Shown here piece after piece: positions 21,517-34,600 of a stretch of DNA of 64,000 bases. The stretch spans positions 31,882,230-31,946,229 of the forward strand of contig CM048854.1 of the NCBI GenBank assembly GCA_026545225.1, written 5' to 3'. This DNA is from Cornus controversa (Eukaryota; Streptophyta; Magnoliopsida; Cornales; Cornaceae). How positions within the stretch are numbered: the stretch's first letter is position 1; each line of letters starts with the position of its first letter. The notes beneath the pieces are model-generated. The model saw only the letters and a program-made list of their open reading frames with translations. It had not been told where the DNA came from and did no database searches. The position numbers and the translations under genes were made by a program.

Positions 21517-24500
21517 ATTTTTTTTCTGAAAACACAAAAAATATATATATATATCATGAGGACAACTAGAACAGATTTTTCAGACAATAAAATGAGTCCT
21601 AAAATTTCTTGAAAAATTTCAAAATATTTATAAATGCAAAATCTTAAAACCCATAATTTATCAATAAAATTCATTCTCAAGTTCATGATAATGACACAAC
21701 TTCCAATAAACAAATCTTTAGAAATTCATCTAATAAATTCATGTGCGTGTGTGCAATCTAATATCATTAAAAATTAATCAAATTCATTTGATTCATCTTC
21801 TAAAACATATTAGATGATAAACAAATAAAACTACACATGATCAACTTAATTTTTTTTATTAACTTTCACACATTTTTTTATTTCTAGGAAGGTGCTTTCA
21901 CGCTTACATGCAACCAACTATTTCCTCAAAATAACTTCTTTTAAAGATATCTCATTGAAAATTTATATCATAGTGGTAGCTTTGAACAAATCCCAAAAGT
22001 AACATTTTCCTTTTGTCTTAGATTTTCAGCAATTTTTTTATGCTGAATAAAAATTGAATCTTTTATTTTTTATTTCATTGATCATTTAAACTTTCAATGC
22101 TACTCATACAATATATCCTAATCAACTTTACATTAGTTTTTAATTAATTTTCTCAAAGTTGGACTAGTGCACAAATTGTATGGACTCAAAAGATTCACCA
22201 TTAAAAAGATATAAATACAACACATTAGTCATCACTGCTTATATCATAAAATTAAGTATTTCATCTATTGATAAACTAAGTATCTCAATCATGTATTCAC
22301 AAATCAAAGTAAAATTAAAAAGAAATACAAAGAACCCATATTATTTCTCAGAAAAATATGATTCTAATAATTTCATATGATTATAACAAATACACAAAAC
22401 ATATCCTAAACTAAAAGACATGGTCCAATAGAAAACAAGTAATGAACATAAGATCAGTCCATGACCATAAAAGTCCTAATGACCTAATTAGGGGGTTTTA
22501 CACCCAAAGACCTATTATGAATAAATCTCATAGTATTAACAGGCATAAACCTCTCCAAATCTTTCTTTTGTCATCCAAATTGATTTGACATGCAATTATC
22601 AAAGAAGTATTGTGGAGAAACAGAAACATTTTTTTTTCTTATTTGAATTCTTTTTATCTTGAGAATTTTTAGGTTTATTCCAATAATGTGACTTTTTAGC
22701 ATGAACCCTATTTTTAGCAAAAGAATTATGCACATAAAAATCAGAATTAGAATGTTTTCTCTTCTTATAACAATAGTGATGACTATGCTCATTCTTACCA
22801 TAAAAAGTACAATGAAGCACACTGGACATAGCATTAGCATGCAAAGACTCACCTTGAGGCTTAGGTTTGTGTGCAGACACATTCAAGTTCTTGGATTTAA
22901 CAAAAATAATTTTTTCCTTAGATGGTGACCCAACAAAATCTAATACAGTCTTACAGGCTTACCAACACTAATCATGCTATCAAGCTTAATTTGCCCAGAA
23001 GTAAATGCAATCAATTTCTCTTGTGAGTTTTCAATTCAGGCTCAAGAATATTAATTCTAGAAATAAGAGCATCTTTAACAGAGATAGCTTGACTTACATC
23101 ACTTTCGAAAAACTTGACTTTGCTTTGAAGATTTAGAATTTCTATTTTATTCTCTTCAATCTTCTTCTAGATCTTCTCAAATTATTTTATTCCATCAAAG
23201 ATTCTTTTTCACTTTCTATCATCTCCAATTGCTTGGTTTTCTTTTTGTAGGCTCTCTTGACTTTGATAGTTTTTGTAAACTGCTCCTCAAAAGCTTTGGA
23301 TTGTTCTTCCTTGGTTCTTCTTTTAGTTCATCTTTAGAATCATCATACCCACTTGGCTTAGAGTTATAAACTTCTCTGTTTCACCTACATCAGAAGAAGA
23401 ATTATTAGTAGTATCTTCATTCAATAAAGTAACAAAAGAAAAAGCATCATTCTCAATGGAAGAATCACAATCAAAGTTATAAGATTCAGACTCAGAAATA
23501 ATAGATTTCATACTTTCTTTCAACCTTTGAAGTTTTCTTTGCACTAAAGCTATTTTTCTTAGGACTTGAACATTGATTAGATGTGTGACCTTTACCACCA
23601 CATGTCTAACGAGTGATCTCAGTATCCTTAAAAACATCAACTTTTTTTTATTTCCTCTCGATACCTTTGGATGTTGAGCTTTGATTCCAGAATTTAGAAG
23701 AATTATTTTTTTCTAAAATTTCTATCTTTTTCATATTTAAAGATCTTTCTAAATTTTCTAGCAAGGAGTGCAACATCATTATCTGAATTATATTCAAAAC
23801 TTTCAACTTCAGATATTGAATAATTTAAAGAATTTGACAAACTTGAAGACTTGGAAGTCTTTGAGGTTTTTAAAGCCAATCTTTTTGTTTTCTAAAGTTT
23901 TAGATATTTTATTTTAAAAGTTTGAATTGATCCAACTAATTATGCCACCGCCATTGACTCAATATCTCTACTCTCATCTAAGACTTTCAACTTAGCTTTG
24001 AACCTATCAAGTAATGATCCTATGATTTTTCTAACAACCTGAAAAAATAAAATTCTCTCACCAAGGTTAGCACTACTTTGAACAATATCATTAAGATTAG
24101 AATAAAAATTAGAAAATAACTTATCTTTATCCATTCTAATTATTTCAAATTTAGTTACTAGTATTTGTAGTTTTGATTTCCTTACCTTGGTGGTACCCTC
24201 ATGATTTACCTATAAAATATTATATGCTTCTTTCAAAGTGGAACATGCAGAGACTAGCAAATTCAGAAGAAACAACAGAATTAAATATAACATATAAACC
24301 CTTTTTGTTATGGTTAGCATCATCATGCTTACCATGAGACCATGTTACTTTATCCTTAGCTACGGTCACAATTGCATCATCAGTACCAATGGTAGTGGTA
24401 GGAATTATATACTCATTCTCAATAATCATCCATACTCTCTTTCCTTGAGATTTTAGAAAAATTTTAATGTGAGACTTTCAAAAAGTATAATTTGAACTAT

Positions 24501-25778
24501 CAAACAAAAGAGTTCGCTGAACATATTAACCTTTTTTCATACTAGATTCTATAATGATTTTTAAAAACAAAAATAAATTTTGATTTTGAAAATACTTCAC
24601 AAGAAACTACTCACAAATTAGAGAATACTGCTCTGATACTAATTGTTAGTTGCGCGATGCAAAAGTGGTTGCAAAAGTAATTTAAAACCTAAGGTGAATA
24701 GATTCACTTGCTCATTTGCTTAATTTTTCAAACAAATTCAATTTTGAGTCCAATTAACAATTAATCAAACGTATGAAGCAAGTAATTAAAATAAAGTGCG
24801 AATAATGTAAAGAATGCACCGGATATACATGAAAAACCTAGATTGAAAAAAAAAACTCCACTACAATGAAGCAAAATATAATAGACTCTGTCTCAAACTC
24901 ACACCCCTCTTCACTCTAACAAGAATCTAATGCGGAACACCTCAGACTTATAATTGTGACTTCAGGTTCGACTGTTGCAGACTTCTGACTAACATCACGA
25001 TCCTCACAGAAAGGTTACTGGAAGAACAAAAATAATTAACAAGTATTTCATTCCCTTCATAGTGCGATATGGTTCACCTTTCTTCTTCAGTAAGTAATAG
25101 AAGAACCACAAATTCGATACTGAATAATTTGATGAAGTTTTTGAATAGCTAATCAATAGTAGAATATCATCCTAAATGTCACTCATGAATTATAGATGTG
25201 TGCTATCAAAATATAGAAAAATATTTTGTCCTAATTATACTGTATAAGCTCTATCTCTTTAAAAATATTAATTTTGAAGGTATATTTGTAAAGAAAACAA
25301 AAATACGTATATATAGGCAAAGGAGTCATAACCCTGCTTAGAAAATAAGTTGAAAATCAATATAGAACTCCCCTAGAAGTTTCAAATCCAATAGGAATCA
25401 GAATTTTCGTCAAAATTAATTTTCTATTTGGAATAGGCTAAATAGGACCGTTGAGACTTTTTGAAATTTCCTGCAGACACAAAACTACCAAACAAAGTTG
25501 TACCGGTTCTGAAAAATGGTGACCGATCCTATTTTGAAAACTCCTAATTTTTTCAAAAATCCTAGTTTTTCAAAATAGGCTCCGAAATATAAAGTGCAAC
25601 ATGTCATCACCAAACTTACATGTACTATATGATGTTCATCTTGAAATGACTGTTTTCAGGCACTTGTGTATCAACTCAAAAATGTTGATGATCGATACAG
25701 AAAATAAATAAAAAATTACAACTCGATCAATCCAGTTTTGAACACTGAAATTCACCAATTACAAAATTATATCCCACA
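20671..25778 (-). mobile_element. Ty1/copia LTR retrotransposon fossil with gag region only
   Basis: The element is bounded by the 5-bp direct repeat GATAC (20666-20670 and 25779-25783). The right LTR runs 24644-25778, starting TGTTAGTTGCGCG. Its counterpart starts TGTGAGTTGCG at 20671 and is recognisable for about 600-700 bp. Just inside the right LTR lies a tRNA-Met-type primer site on the minus strand (about 24627-24642), so the element reads right to left. Minus-strand frames between about 22570 and 24430 carry copia gag features: a UBN2-like region and CCHC-type zinc-knuckle motifs. No integrase, reverse transcriptase or RNase H was recognised, so it is a gag-only or heavily deleted copy. 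It is broken at many points, and LTR divergence suggests an old insertion. It sits in the second copy of a local duplication. Confidence 0.75.
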
Positions 25779-26093
25779 GATACCACTATGATCGGGTATA
25801 GTCGTTAATGTTGTGGCATGATATTTAAATAGTATTATATTAGTGTTTCTTAAAATATTTAAAGGGAAAATTATGTAAAAGTAGAGTTGTAGAGCCTAAT
25901 TTACTCAGTCACAAAGTTTTAGCAAAAAAAAATACATTATAAGAAATATTCATAGACATGGTTTTTCACTCTTTGCCATATTTTGATTCCCAAATTGTTC
26001 TTCTTACTTTTTATGCCAAAGTATATCAGTGTCTCTTTACATTTTCTGCCCATCTTCCAAAACAGTTGGTGATTCACCAAACAATTTTTTTGG

Positions 26094-27102
26094 GATAAAA
26101 TGCACTGGCCTCCCCTGAGGTTTGGCCTAATTACACCCAACATCAAACTAATAGATTTTGTTACAATGACCTCCCTGAGGTTTGCTCCGTTAGACAAAGA
26201 CCCCCCTCCGTCCAAAATTCTATTAGTTTTGTCAAAAAAATTATAGTAAATTATACTGACCTCCCCTGAGGTTTGGGATCAATTACATTGATCTTTCCTG
26301 AGATTTGACCTAATTACACTTGGCATTAAACTAATTGATTTTACTACAATGACCTCCCCTGTAAGATAAATGAACTAATCGACGTTAACTTTTGGATGAA
26401 ATGTCTATTCTACCCTTAATATTATATGGATATAAAAATTAAAATATTAATATATATAAAATGACACTTTTGTCCATTTAATATAATAATATTTATATGG
26501 TGGGAGCATGGTGATGGCCATGGTAGCTGGGGTTGTGCACGATGGTTGTGGTGGCTCGGCTAGTGGTGGTTCACAGCATGGCAGCTGTGAGTGGTGAGTC
26601 TAGTATGTGGCACGGCGGTGATCTTGGTGTGGTGTCGATGAGGGTGATGATGGCCGCTGGGGTTGTGCGCACACACACACATATATATAATAATATTTAC
26701 TATATATATAATATAGTAAATATTATTATATTGGATGGGCAAAAATGTTATTTTATATATATAAATATTTTAATTTTTATATTAATATAATATTAAGGGT
26801 AGAATAGACATTTTATCCAAAAGTTAACGTCGGTTAGTTCATTTCTGTTACATGGGAGGTCATTGAAAGAAAATCAATTAGTTTGATGTCGGGTGTAATT
26901 ATGTCAAACTAATTTATCCCAAACTTCAGGGAAGGTCAGTATAATTTACTATAATTTTTTGGACAAAATTAACAGAATTTTGGACGGAGGGGGGTTTTTG
27001 TCTAACGAAGCAAACTTCAGGGAAGGTCAGTGTAACAAAATTCATTAATTTGATATCGGATGTAATTAAATCAAATCTTAGAGGAGGTATATGTATTTTA
27101 TC
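26094..27102. mobile_element. Mutator-like non-autonomous element with about 380-bp inverted arms
   Basis: The left arm (about 26094-26480) and right arm (about 26740-27102) are near mirror images: 'gataaaatgcactgg', 'ctcccctgaggtttg', 'cgttagacaaagacccccct' and 'gaaatgtctattctaccctt' reappear inverted. The ends are GATAAAATG and ...TTTTATC. The flanks are T-rich and roughly alike over 9 bp, which cannot be told from chance. The core (26500-26670) is unusually GTGG/GCTGG-rich for this window, followed by (AC)n(AT)n. No transposase is present. The same architecture recurs at 42935-44227. Confidence 0.7.
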
Positions 27103-27104
27103 TT

Positions 27105-27560
27105 TTTTTTCCGATACTTTAATAATGATGTTACACTTGCTGCCCATCTTCCAAAACGGTTGGTGATTCACCATTTTTTTTTTTTTCCGGATACTTTAAG
27201 AATGTTATTTCAGGTACTCATCTCACATGATATGTTTCACTTGTCATCGGCGTGTCTTGATTTTAACTTAAAAAAGTCAAAATTTTTAAAAAAAGTCACG
27301 TGGCTCACATTATTTTTACGATATATATATTTTTTTTAACAGGAAAACACAAGTTACATTATTTTTACTGGCGCACCCACTTTTATTGTACTAGTACCAG
27401 GAATTACTTGTCATGCAAGGAGATATCATTTTTGTTGAAAGTTAGTTCCTTAAATATTTGTTTGGTAAATCACCAACCGGTTGCAACATGGACAGAGAGT
27501 GTAAAAAGGACACTTCGGTAATTTTGTATAAAAAGTAAAAAGGGTGTTAAACTTTGTAAT
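27105..27560. repeat. Partial outer inverted repeat around the Mutator-like element
   Basis: 'gcccatcttccaaaac-gttg' plus 'gtgattcacca' occurs at 26048-26080 and 27141-27172. An inverted relative lies at about 27462-27495. The 26,000 and 27,500 flanks are therefore weakly complementary, as if the Mutator-like element sits inside an older, decayed inverted-repeat element. Confidence 0.4.
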
Positions 27561-27980
27561 GGTGGGCTCATGCCCAACTCTCATTTGGTCCACAAAACTT
27601 TGTTCTTAATAAATATGAAAAACTTATATAAAAGTGGAGTTATTGGGCACAACAATGATATTCTCAACAAAAACAGACACCGGAATGGGAGCCCCATTCA
27701 CCTGATGGTTGAAGTGGGACCCATCGGGTGAATGGGGGGAGCTGTTAGTATTCGGTCAACTATTCATTTATCATCATATAATAGGTCTATCAATTTGTAA
27801 TCTTATGTCACCTGTTTTTTTCCTTTCAGAATGAAAGTTAAAGAGTTAAATCTCTTTAAGGCTTGTGATTCTATGATTCGAGACTAATTCTCAGTGCTTT
27901 TATAAATCACTGGCGATTTGTCGGCGAGTATTTGAATTCACACCATCACCCGAGTCATCGTTGCCTTAATTCAGGATAAA
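27560..27980. other. No recognisable gene
   Basis: Contains a short imperfect hairpin around 27690-27740 ('cattcacctgatgg' against 'catcgggtgaatg'). No exon or element terminus is supported. Confidence 0.45.
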
Positions 27981-28077
27981 ACTTTGATGCATTTAAAGAC
28001 TTCATGAATAGGATGTTCCAGCCATTCTTAGATCAGTTTGCAGTGGTGTTTGCAGATAACATCCTAATCTACTCTAA

Positions 28078-28555
28078 GGCTTCGTTTGGATTGAGGGATT
28101 TGGAAGGATAAGGAGAGAAAAGAAAGGAGAGGATAGGAGATATTGTGTTTGGGTGAGTATTTTTAAAAGAAAAGAAAGGATAAGGAGGGATAAGGAGGGA
28201 TAGCAATCCTTTCTTATCCCTCAATTGCAATCCTCCCAAAAATGAGAAGATTGGGAGGGAAAGGATTGAAACTTAAGTATAAATTTTATAATACCAAAAT
28301 TGACCTCAATATTTTAACACATAAAATTCTTATACTCTTCCATAAACTTAAGTAAAAGGGTATGTTAGTAATTTGATTGTTATCCTTTCTTTTCTTTTCT
28401 CTATCCAAACAAAATTACTATCTTTTCCTTTCTTTTCTCTCCTGTTTATCCAAACATAAATAGAGGTTATTGCTATCCTCACCTCTCCTCTCCTTTCTCT
28501 CATAACTAATGTTATCCTCTCCTTTTTTTTCTCCCCACTTTATCCAAACGGACCC
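28078..28555. mobile_element. Tourist-like (PIF/Harbinger) MITE, first of three
   Basis: Ends GGCTTCGTTTGGAT and ...ATCCAAACGGACCC are inverted, and the element is flanked by TAA at 28075-28077 and 28556-28558. The terminal GTTTGGAT and a 3-bp TAA duplication are diagnostic of Tourist-type MITEs. The body is a purine-rich arm (gga/aag) complementary to a pyrimidine-rich arm. It is non-coding. Confidence 0.8.
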
Positions 28556-28558
28556 TAA

Positions 28559-29026
28559 GGGTTAGTTTGATAGGAAAGAAAGAAGAAAAAAAAAGAAAGG
28601 ATTTGGAAGGTTGTGGTTTTGTGTTTGGTATAAAATTTTTAAAGGAAAGAAAATGAAATGGAAGGATTTGGAGGAATAAATTAAGGATGAATAGTAACTT
28701 TTGTTAACTTTCAAAAATAGGACAAAATGAAAGGAAAGACAACATTTTTTAATGAAACTTTGTTAATACCAACTTTGCCCTTATTTTGATAAAAACTAAA
28801 ATTTGTTCTTTTAAATATAAAAAGGGTATAATGATAAATTTTTTAAATTATTTCCTTTCCTTTCCTTTCTTTCCCCAAACATGTTAACTATCATTTCCTT
28901 TCTTTCCTTTTACTAATCAACCAAACACGATAAAAGTTTAACACTATCATTTCTTTTCCTTTCTTTTCTTTTCTCTCATTACTAATGTTATCCTTTCTTT
29001 TCTTTTCCATTCTACCAAACATAGCC
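28559..29026. mobile_element. Tourist-like MITE, second of three
   Basis: Starts GGGTTAGTTTGATAGG and ends ...CTACCAAACATAGCC, with TAA on each side (28556-28558 and 29027-29029). It shares its left TAA with the first element and its right TAA with the third. The arms are diverged from both neighbours, so it is not a simple tandem duplicate of either. Confidence 0.8.
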
Positions 29027-29029
29027 TAA

Positions 29030-29515
29030 GACTCCGTTTGGATAGAAAGGAGAGAAAAGAAAGAAGTGGATAACATTAGTTATGAAAGAAAAAAAAAATG
29101 AGAGGATAACAATCACATATATTTATCGTTGGATAAAAAAGAGAGAAAAGAAAATAAAAGATAGTATTCTTATTTGTATAAGACAGAGGGAGGAAGAAAA
29201 TAAAAGATAACAACCAAATTACTGTCATACCCTTTTATATTTAATGTGACATGAGTGAAAAAATAATTTTATTTTTTTAATTGTTGATGACAGTTTCGCG
29301 ATTATGAAAGTATGACTTAATCCACTATTCTTTTCCTTTTAATCTTTTCATTTTTTGAAGGATAGCATATGAGAAATTAGGAAAGATAATTATATTTCCA
29401 AATCTCTCTTAATACTTTCTTTTCTTTTCATTTAAAATACTCAAACACAAAATACATTATTCTCTCTTTCCTTTTTTCTCTTTATCCTTTCAAAATCTTC
29501 CATCCAAACGATGCC
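29030..29515. mobile_element. Tourist-like MITE, third of three
   Basis: Starts GACTCCGTTTGGATAG and ends ...CATCCAAACGATGCC, with TAA at 29027-29029 and 29516-29518. The arms resemble those of the first element, though inverted termini differ at several bases. It is non-coding. Confidence 0.8.
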
Positions 29516-29732
29516 TAAAACTCGAGAGAAGACCATGAGCAGTACTCGAGAATAACATCATAGATATTTGGAGGAACACTAGTTTTAATGTGAGTTTTGG
29601 CAAGAAAATATTCAATTTTTGGGGCACGTGATCGTAAGACAATCATATTGAGTTGGGAATGTCCTAAGATGGTCACTCAGGTCTGGAGTTATTGGAGTTC
29701 GCAAAAATACGGTTCAGTCATTATTAACTTAA

Positions 29733-30615
29733 GGAGGAGTGTTAGCGGCAATCGTTCAAACAAATGTCTTTGCACAGTCGCTCCATTGATTGGTGAAAAT
29801 CAATCCTAAAAATTAAATGTTTTTCTGCAATAAATATCCTACTTTTTCATCAATTAATATACCCTTCCAATTCTAAAGTATTTACAATGGTGCCATCAAC
29901 AAACAAATAAAATTATAAACATAAAGTATTGAAATATTTTTATTAATATTCTTTTTATATTTTCTTGCTTTTAAATATTTTTAATAATCTGTATAATTAT
30001 TCAATTAACCATAATAATCTATATACTTTATGTTTATGTTTATAATTTTATTTTTATTAATATTTTTAATAATCTATATACTTATTCAATTAATCTATAT
30101 ACTTTATGTTTATAATTTTATTTTTATTAATATTTTTAATAATCTATATACTTATTCAATTAACCATAATTACAAAATTTTAATAAAAGAACATATTTTT
30201 AAAGTATTAAAATATTTTTATGAATATTTTTTTTATATTTTCCTGCTTTTAAATATTTTTAATAATCTATATACTTTATGTTTATAATTTTATTTTTATT
30301 AATATTTTTAATAATCTATATACTTATTCAATTGACCATAATTACAAAATTTTAAAAATTATATTGGAAATGATTATAATAAGTATATAGATTATTAAAA
30401 ATATTTAAAAGCAGGACAATATAAAAAAAATATTAATAGAAATATTTTTAATGCTTTATGTTTATAATTTTATTTGTTTATTGATGTCACTACTATAAAT
30501 ACTTTTGAAGAGTATATTGATTGATGAAAAAGTAGGACATTTATTGGAGGAAAGTATTTAATTTTTGGAATTAATTTCTACCAATCGATGGAGCGACTGT
30601 GCAAGAACACTCTTC
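29733..30615. mobile_element. Mutator-type MITE family 1, copy 3, with 9-bp duplication
   Basis: Ends GGAGGAGTGTTAGCG and ...CAAGAACACTCTTC are flanked by a perfect 9-bp repeat, TTAACTTAA (29724-29732 and 30616-30624). This settles the family as Mutator-type. The arms match copies 1 and 2. The middle has expanded by about four tandem units of roughly 85 bp containing 'taatctatatacttattcaa', making this the longest copy (883 bp). Confidence 0.85.
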
Positions 30616-30624
30616 TTAACTTAA

Positions 30625-31541
30625 TTGATGGTCAAACTTTAACCTAGTACCTCCTGCAACTCTGCAAGTATGTGTTGCCGCCAATAATCCACACATCATC
30701 TTAATTACATAAACATCTGATTAGCATACGTACATATGAACTTGTTGAAGCTATTTCTATTTTTATTTTGATTTTTTTGGAATATCTTAATCTAAAATAG
30801 TAAAATATAACAAAAAAAACTTGTGATTTAATCTAAAAGACCAAAACGTCAAAAAAAAATTAGTGCAAAACGGTAACATTGTCACAATTCGGATAAAACT
30901 CGAATTGAACTCATGATTGAAAGACTTTTTTGGAGTGACGAAAACATGATTTTCATAATGTTATAAAGTAAAAAAATGTTATGAAAATTTGATTAAAATA
31001 ATATGCTTTTGAAAACCCACAATTTTGACAATGTATTCAAAAAAATTGAAGGCTTTGAAATAATTTGTAGGGTTCTTATGAGTCTTAAAATTGAAATTCT
31101 AGAATGTATGTATATTTTTTTTTATAAAAGCACCATGAAAACCTTTGGGAAAATATTATTTTTAAAATTATACTAAACTGTTAATTTTTGAATTATGTCA
31201 GAATTTTGACAGAATAACCGCAGTGTCTTAAGACTAAGGCAAACACATGGGTATTAAAGTAGATTATCCTAATGACTAATTAATCCTAAAATGATGGAGA
31301 TGGAGATTCTACCAAATTTATTAAAATAATGATTTTATTTAACCATGATTAAATATACACCAATTTTATCAAAATTTTGCTAGAGTTTTTTAATTTATTT
31401 TATGAATTTTTTAACATGCTAAATTAATCAATTATGATGCTTTCTCACACAAAATATATTATTAATGAATGAATGGACACAGAAAAAATAGTTTTGAGAG
31501 TAAAAAGCTTGGGGGGTTGTAGGCTGGAGTTTAAAAATTAT
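30625..31541. other. No recognisable gene
   Basis: AT-rich, without long open frames or repeat termini. The dispersed repeat described at 20300-20420 follows at 31542-31660. Confidence 0.5.
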
Positions 31542-31660
31542 TTGGTTAAGGGAGGTGCTCACCCTTCCCTCTATTTCGACATGCGTTGAGGTCCCCCATG
31601 ATTTTGCAAATGGGATGTATGAAATTCCAGTCTACCGCAAAGAGATTGAAAAACAAGGAT

Positions 31661-34600
31661 ACTTAATTGCATGCTAATATGGATAAAAAAGATGCAATAA
31701 AAAAATAGAAATTAGAGAAAATGCATCCGAAAGAAAAAAAAATGTAAAAAGTTTAGAGATAATCTATAGAAGGGAGAGATTGAAAAGCAAGGATACTTTT
31801 CATATATTGAACTATATTTGTGATAGAATTCTAATAACACAAAGAGGCCTTTTCATGTTTATATTCGATTTTCTTTCTTAATAACTAGAGTTATAAATCT
31901 ACCAACTTATTTGATTTGAAAATGTGAATTCTTGAATTTAATTTTGTTTTGTGGCACGGGAAAAAAAATCTATTACAATCACAAAAAAATAAGTTGTTGT
32001 ATTCAAAAAAAAATAATTAGTTATCATTCTTGTAAACCTTACTTTGTCCCTACTTGTTATTGAAATAATTTCAAACACTTTCCATTATCTTTACGAATGT
32101 CAAAGAAAAAAAATAATAGTGTAATATGATACAATATCCTAGATGGTTTTGAATGGGTGTGGTGTATAATTTGTGTTAGTTTAATTATTTATATATCGGT
32201 ATAGTTATTATGCATTAGTGTTTAAAATTATCTTTTAGCGTATGTGATGTGTGTTTTGGACGAGAATGTCAACGATTTTGTTAAGTGTGTGTAGTTATGC
32301 TGAAGGATTGGAAAAAAAAAATGCACTAGTGTAATAAAAATATCTACGATGTGTCTACGACGAGTGTGTATGAAATTGGAATCGGAAGTCTTTGGAGTTG
32401 AAGAAACTCAATCGTGTGGCGATAATGATGAAATTATTGAAAGAAAGAAAAAAAAAAACAAAAGACAATATAAAACAAATAAAGAATGTTTTGGTGTTGG
32501 AGGCCTCATTTAAAATCTTCGTCCTAGGCTTCCAATTGTATCAGACCGGCCACTACCTCTTGGTCAGTAAATTGTTGGGTGTATTGTTCTTTCATTCAGA
32601 CCAAGTGATAGACATGGGTTGACTTAGTGTCATCACATCTTTGAAAGTTTGGTATTGAATTTGACCCTTGTGACACTACGCCAGTATATTATTGTCATTT
32701 TTTTTGAAAATTTGGTATTAGAATTTGACCCATGGGACACTGTTCAGACTTGTGATAAACAAATAGGAAAACAGTGTTAGTAATTTCTATTATTAGGATT
32801 CTTTCTCCTTTCACATAGTGGCCTCATTATTTTTTTATTTTTTCTTTTTTTTTCTTTTCATGAATGCACTCTCTAACACCAACAATTTTGAAAGAGTATT
32901 GATACGAATATTAAGTTATCATCAAATAAAAAAATTCAATCACTCTTCATATAAAGTATGTAAAATCTAAATATTTATTCTATTTTTATTATCTAATAAA
33001 TAAAGAGATATTCAACTATTTATTCGGTGATAAATTACATTATACTAATTATTTTTTCATTCCAAATATAAATATGTCTTAAATTATACTGTTTAGGTAC
33101 AATAGATTGAAAAATTAGAAACGAAATCAATATATTTGATTATTTGACATTTATTTTTTTATCAAGTTTAAATAAAAAAAACTTTAATTACTTTATGTCT
33201 AAAAAATTTGTGCTATTATAAAATTTATCCGTGCATAAAATCTTATATATAAGAGGTCTTGCATTTGAAAGTTCGCCTACAATCCTTCAAAATTTTGTGA
33301 ATCTTAGGACTGGTTTTGAGTCTACCAACAACTGATTTATAGAATTTGTAGATGGTTAAGGATCATTCCATGGATTACCCTAATTTTTTTGACATGTAAT
33401 GTGTAGATCTCTACAAAAATCGAGTGGATTATTAATATGGAGCACAAGTCTATATCTTTCAACTCATTTACCATGAATAAATATTGCATATTTGTAATGG
33501 TTTTGTGATAATTATCTTAGGGGTTCTCACGTGCTATTTTACTAAGTATATATAAAAGCAGCAAAACACGTTTTGTAATCAAATGTGTTTTTATTTATTT
33601 ATTTGTTTGTTTATTTTTTATTTTTTTTCTGTTATAATCTGTTCATGCAGGCGCTCTCCAACACCAAGAATTCCCAAGATAAAAATATGTCTGAATTTAT
33701 TTAAATATTTCTTCACGTACGCTCAACGGACCACCTACCTGGTATGTAGCCACTAGTCAACTTAAAATCATATCATGCTATCGTAGAACAAGAAAGTGCA
33801 CCTAACACTTTCCATATTTTCTATATAGCATAGTTATATAACATATATTATATTAAATGATGAATGATGTTGATACGTGTCTGTGGTTTCCCACACATGG
33901 AAGAATGTGTGACATTCACTGATTTTGATGTGATGGCTGAGTTTGCATAAAGTCGTTGAACATGCACAGTATAATTTAGAGGTCATGTGTTCAATTTTTG
34001 AAACGTCATAAAATTTATTTTCTAATTATTCTATATCCATGATTTAGAGGTGATTGCGAATATTTAAAAGATTAAAAAATCACCTCAAAAAGTTGAAAAC
34101 ACCTTACCAAAGGTGTAATGACTTGGTGCTATATTTTTTTTTTTAAATTAAAAGAGAAATTAAAAGAGAGATAATTTGAATTTTTTTATAAAAGTTAATT
34201 AAACTCATACGTGTGTTATCGGATTTGTTCAACGCATGTAATTTGTAAGATGTTACGTATGTTCAGAAAAATTAGTCTCTTCCAAAATGTGTGAATACCT
34301 CAAATCGATAAAAGAAAAATAAAAAATTTGATAACACCTTTCGTCACAATATATATATATATATATATACACGCGCGCGCGCATTCATCTTACCCATAAA
34401 AATATTCTTGCCAGGAAAAAAAAAATCCATAAAAATATGGATGGGTCATATTCAAATTATAAATTAATGCAAACCTTGAAGCCGCAAAGGATGGCATTGT
34501 TCAAGTAACTTATTTCTGTGCCTCAAAGCTATAACTTCTTTTTGTCTTCTTCCTGAATGCAGCACTAACCTAGTTAGATTGTATAAAATTAGGTATAAAC

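Larger units (their letters stand above)
27985..29732 (+). mobile_element. Ty3/gypsy reverse transcriptase fossil split by three MITEs
   Basis: Translation of 27985-28077 resembles the part of a Ty3/gypsy reverse transcriptase leading to the catalytic D-D box. Similarity to the next part of the same domain resumes at about 29519-29650, after three MITEs. It is a short, broken fragment with no LTR, gag or integrase seen nearby. It is older than the MITEs inside it. Confidence 0.65.

Noticed and set aside
34350-34381. (AT)n(CG)n tract as a possible regulatory Z-DNA element
   Set aside because: It is an isolated simple repeat with no gene within several kilobases; nothing ties it to a function.
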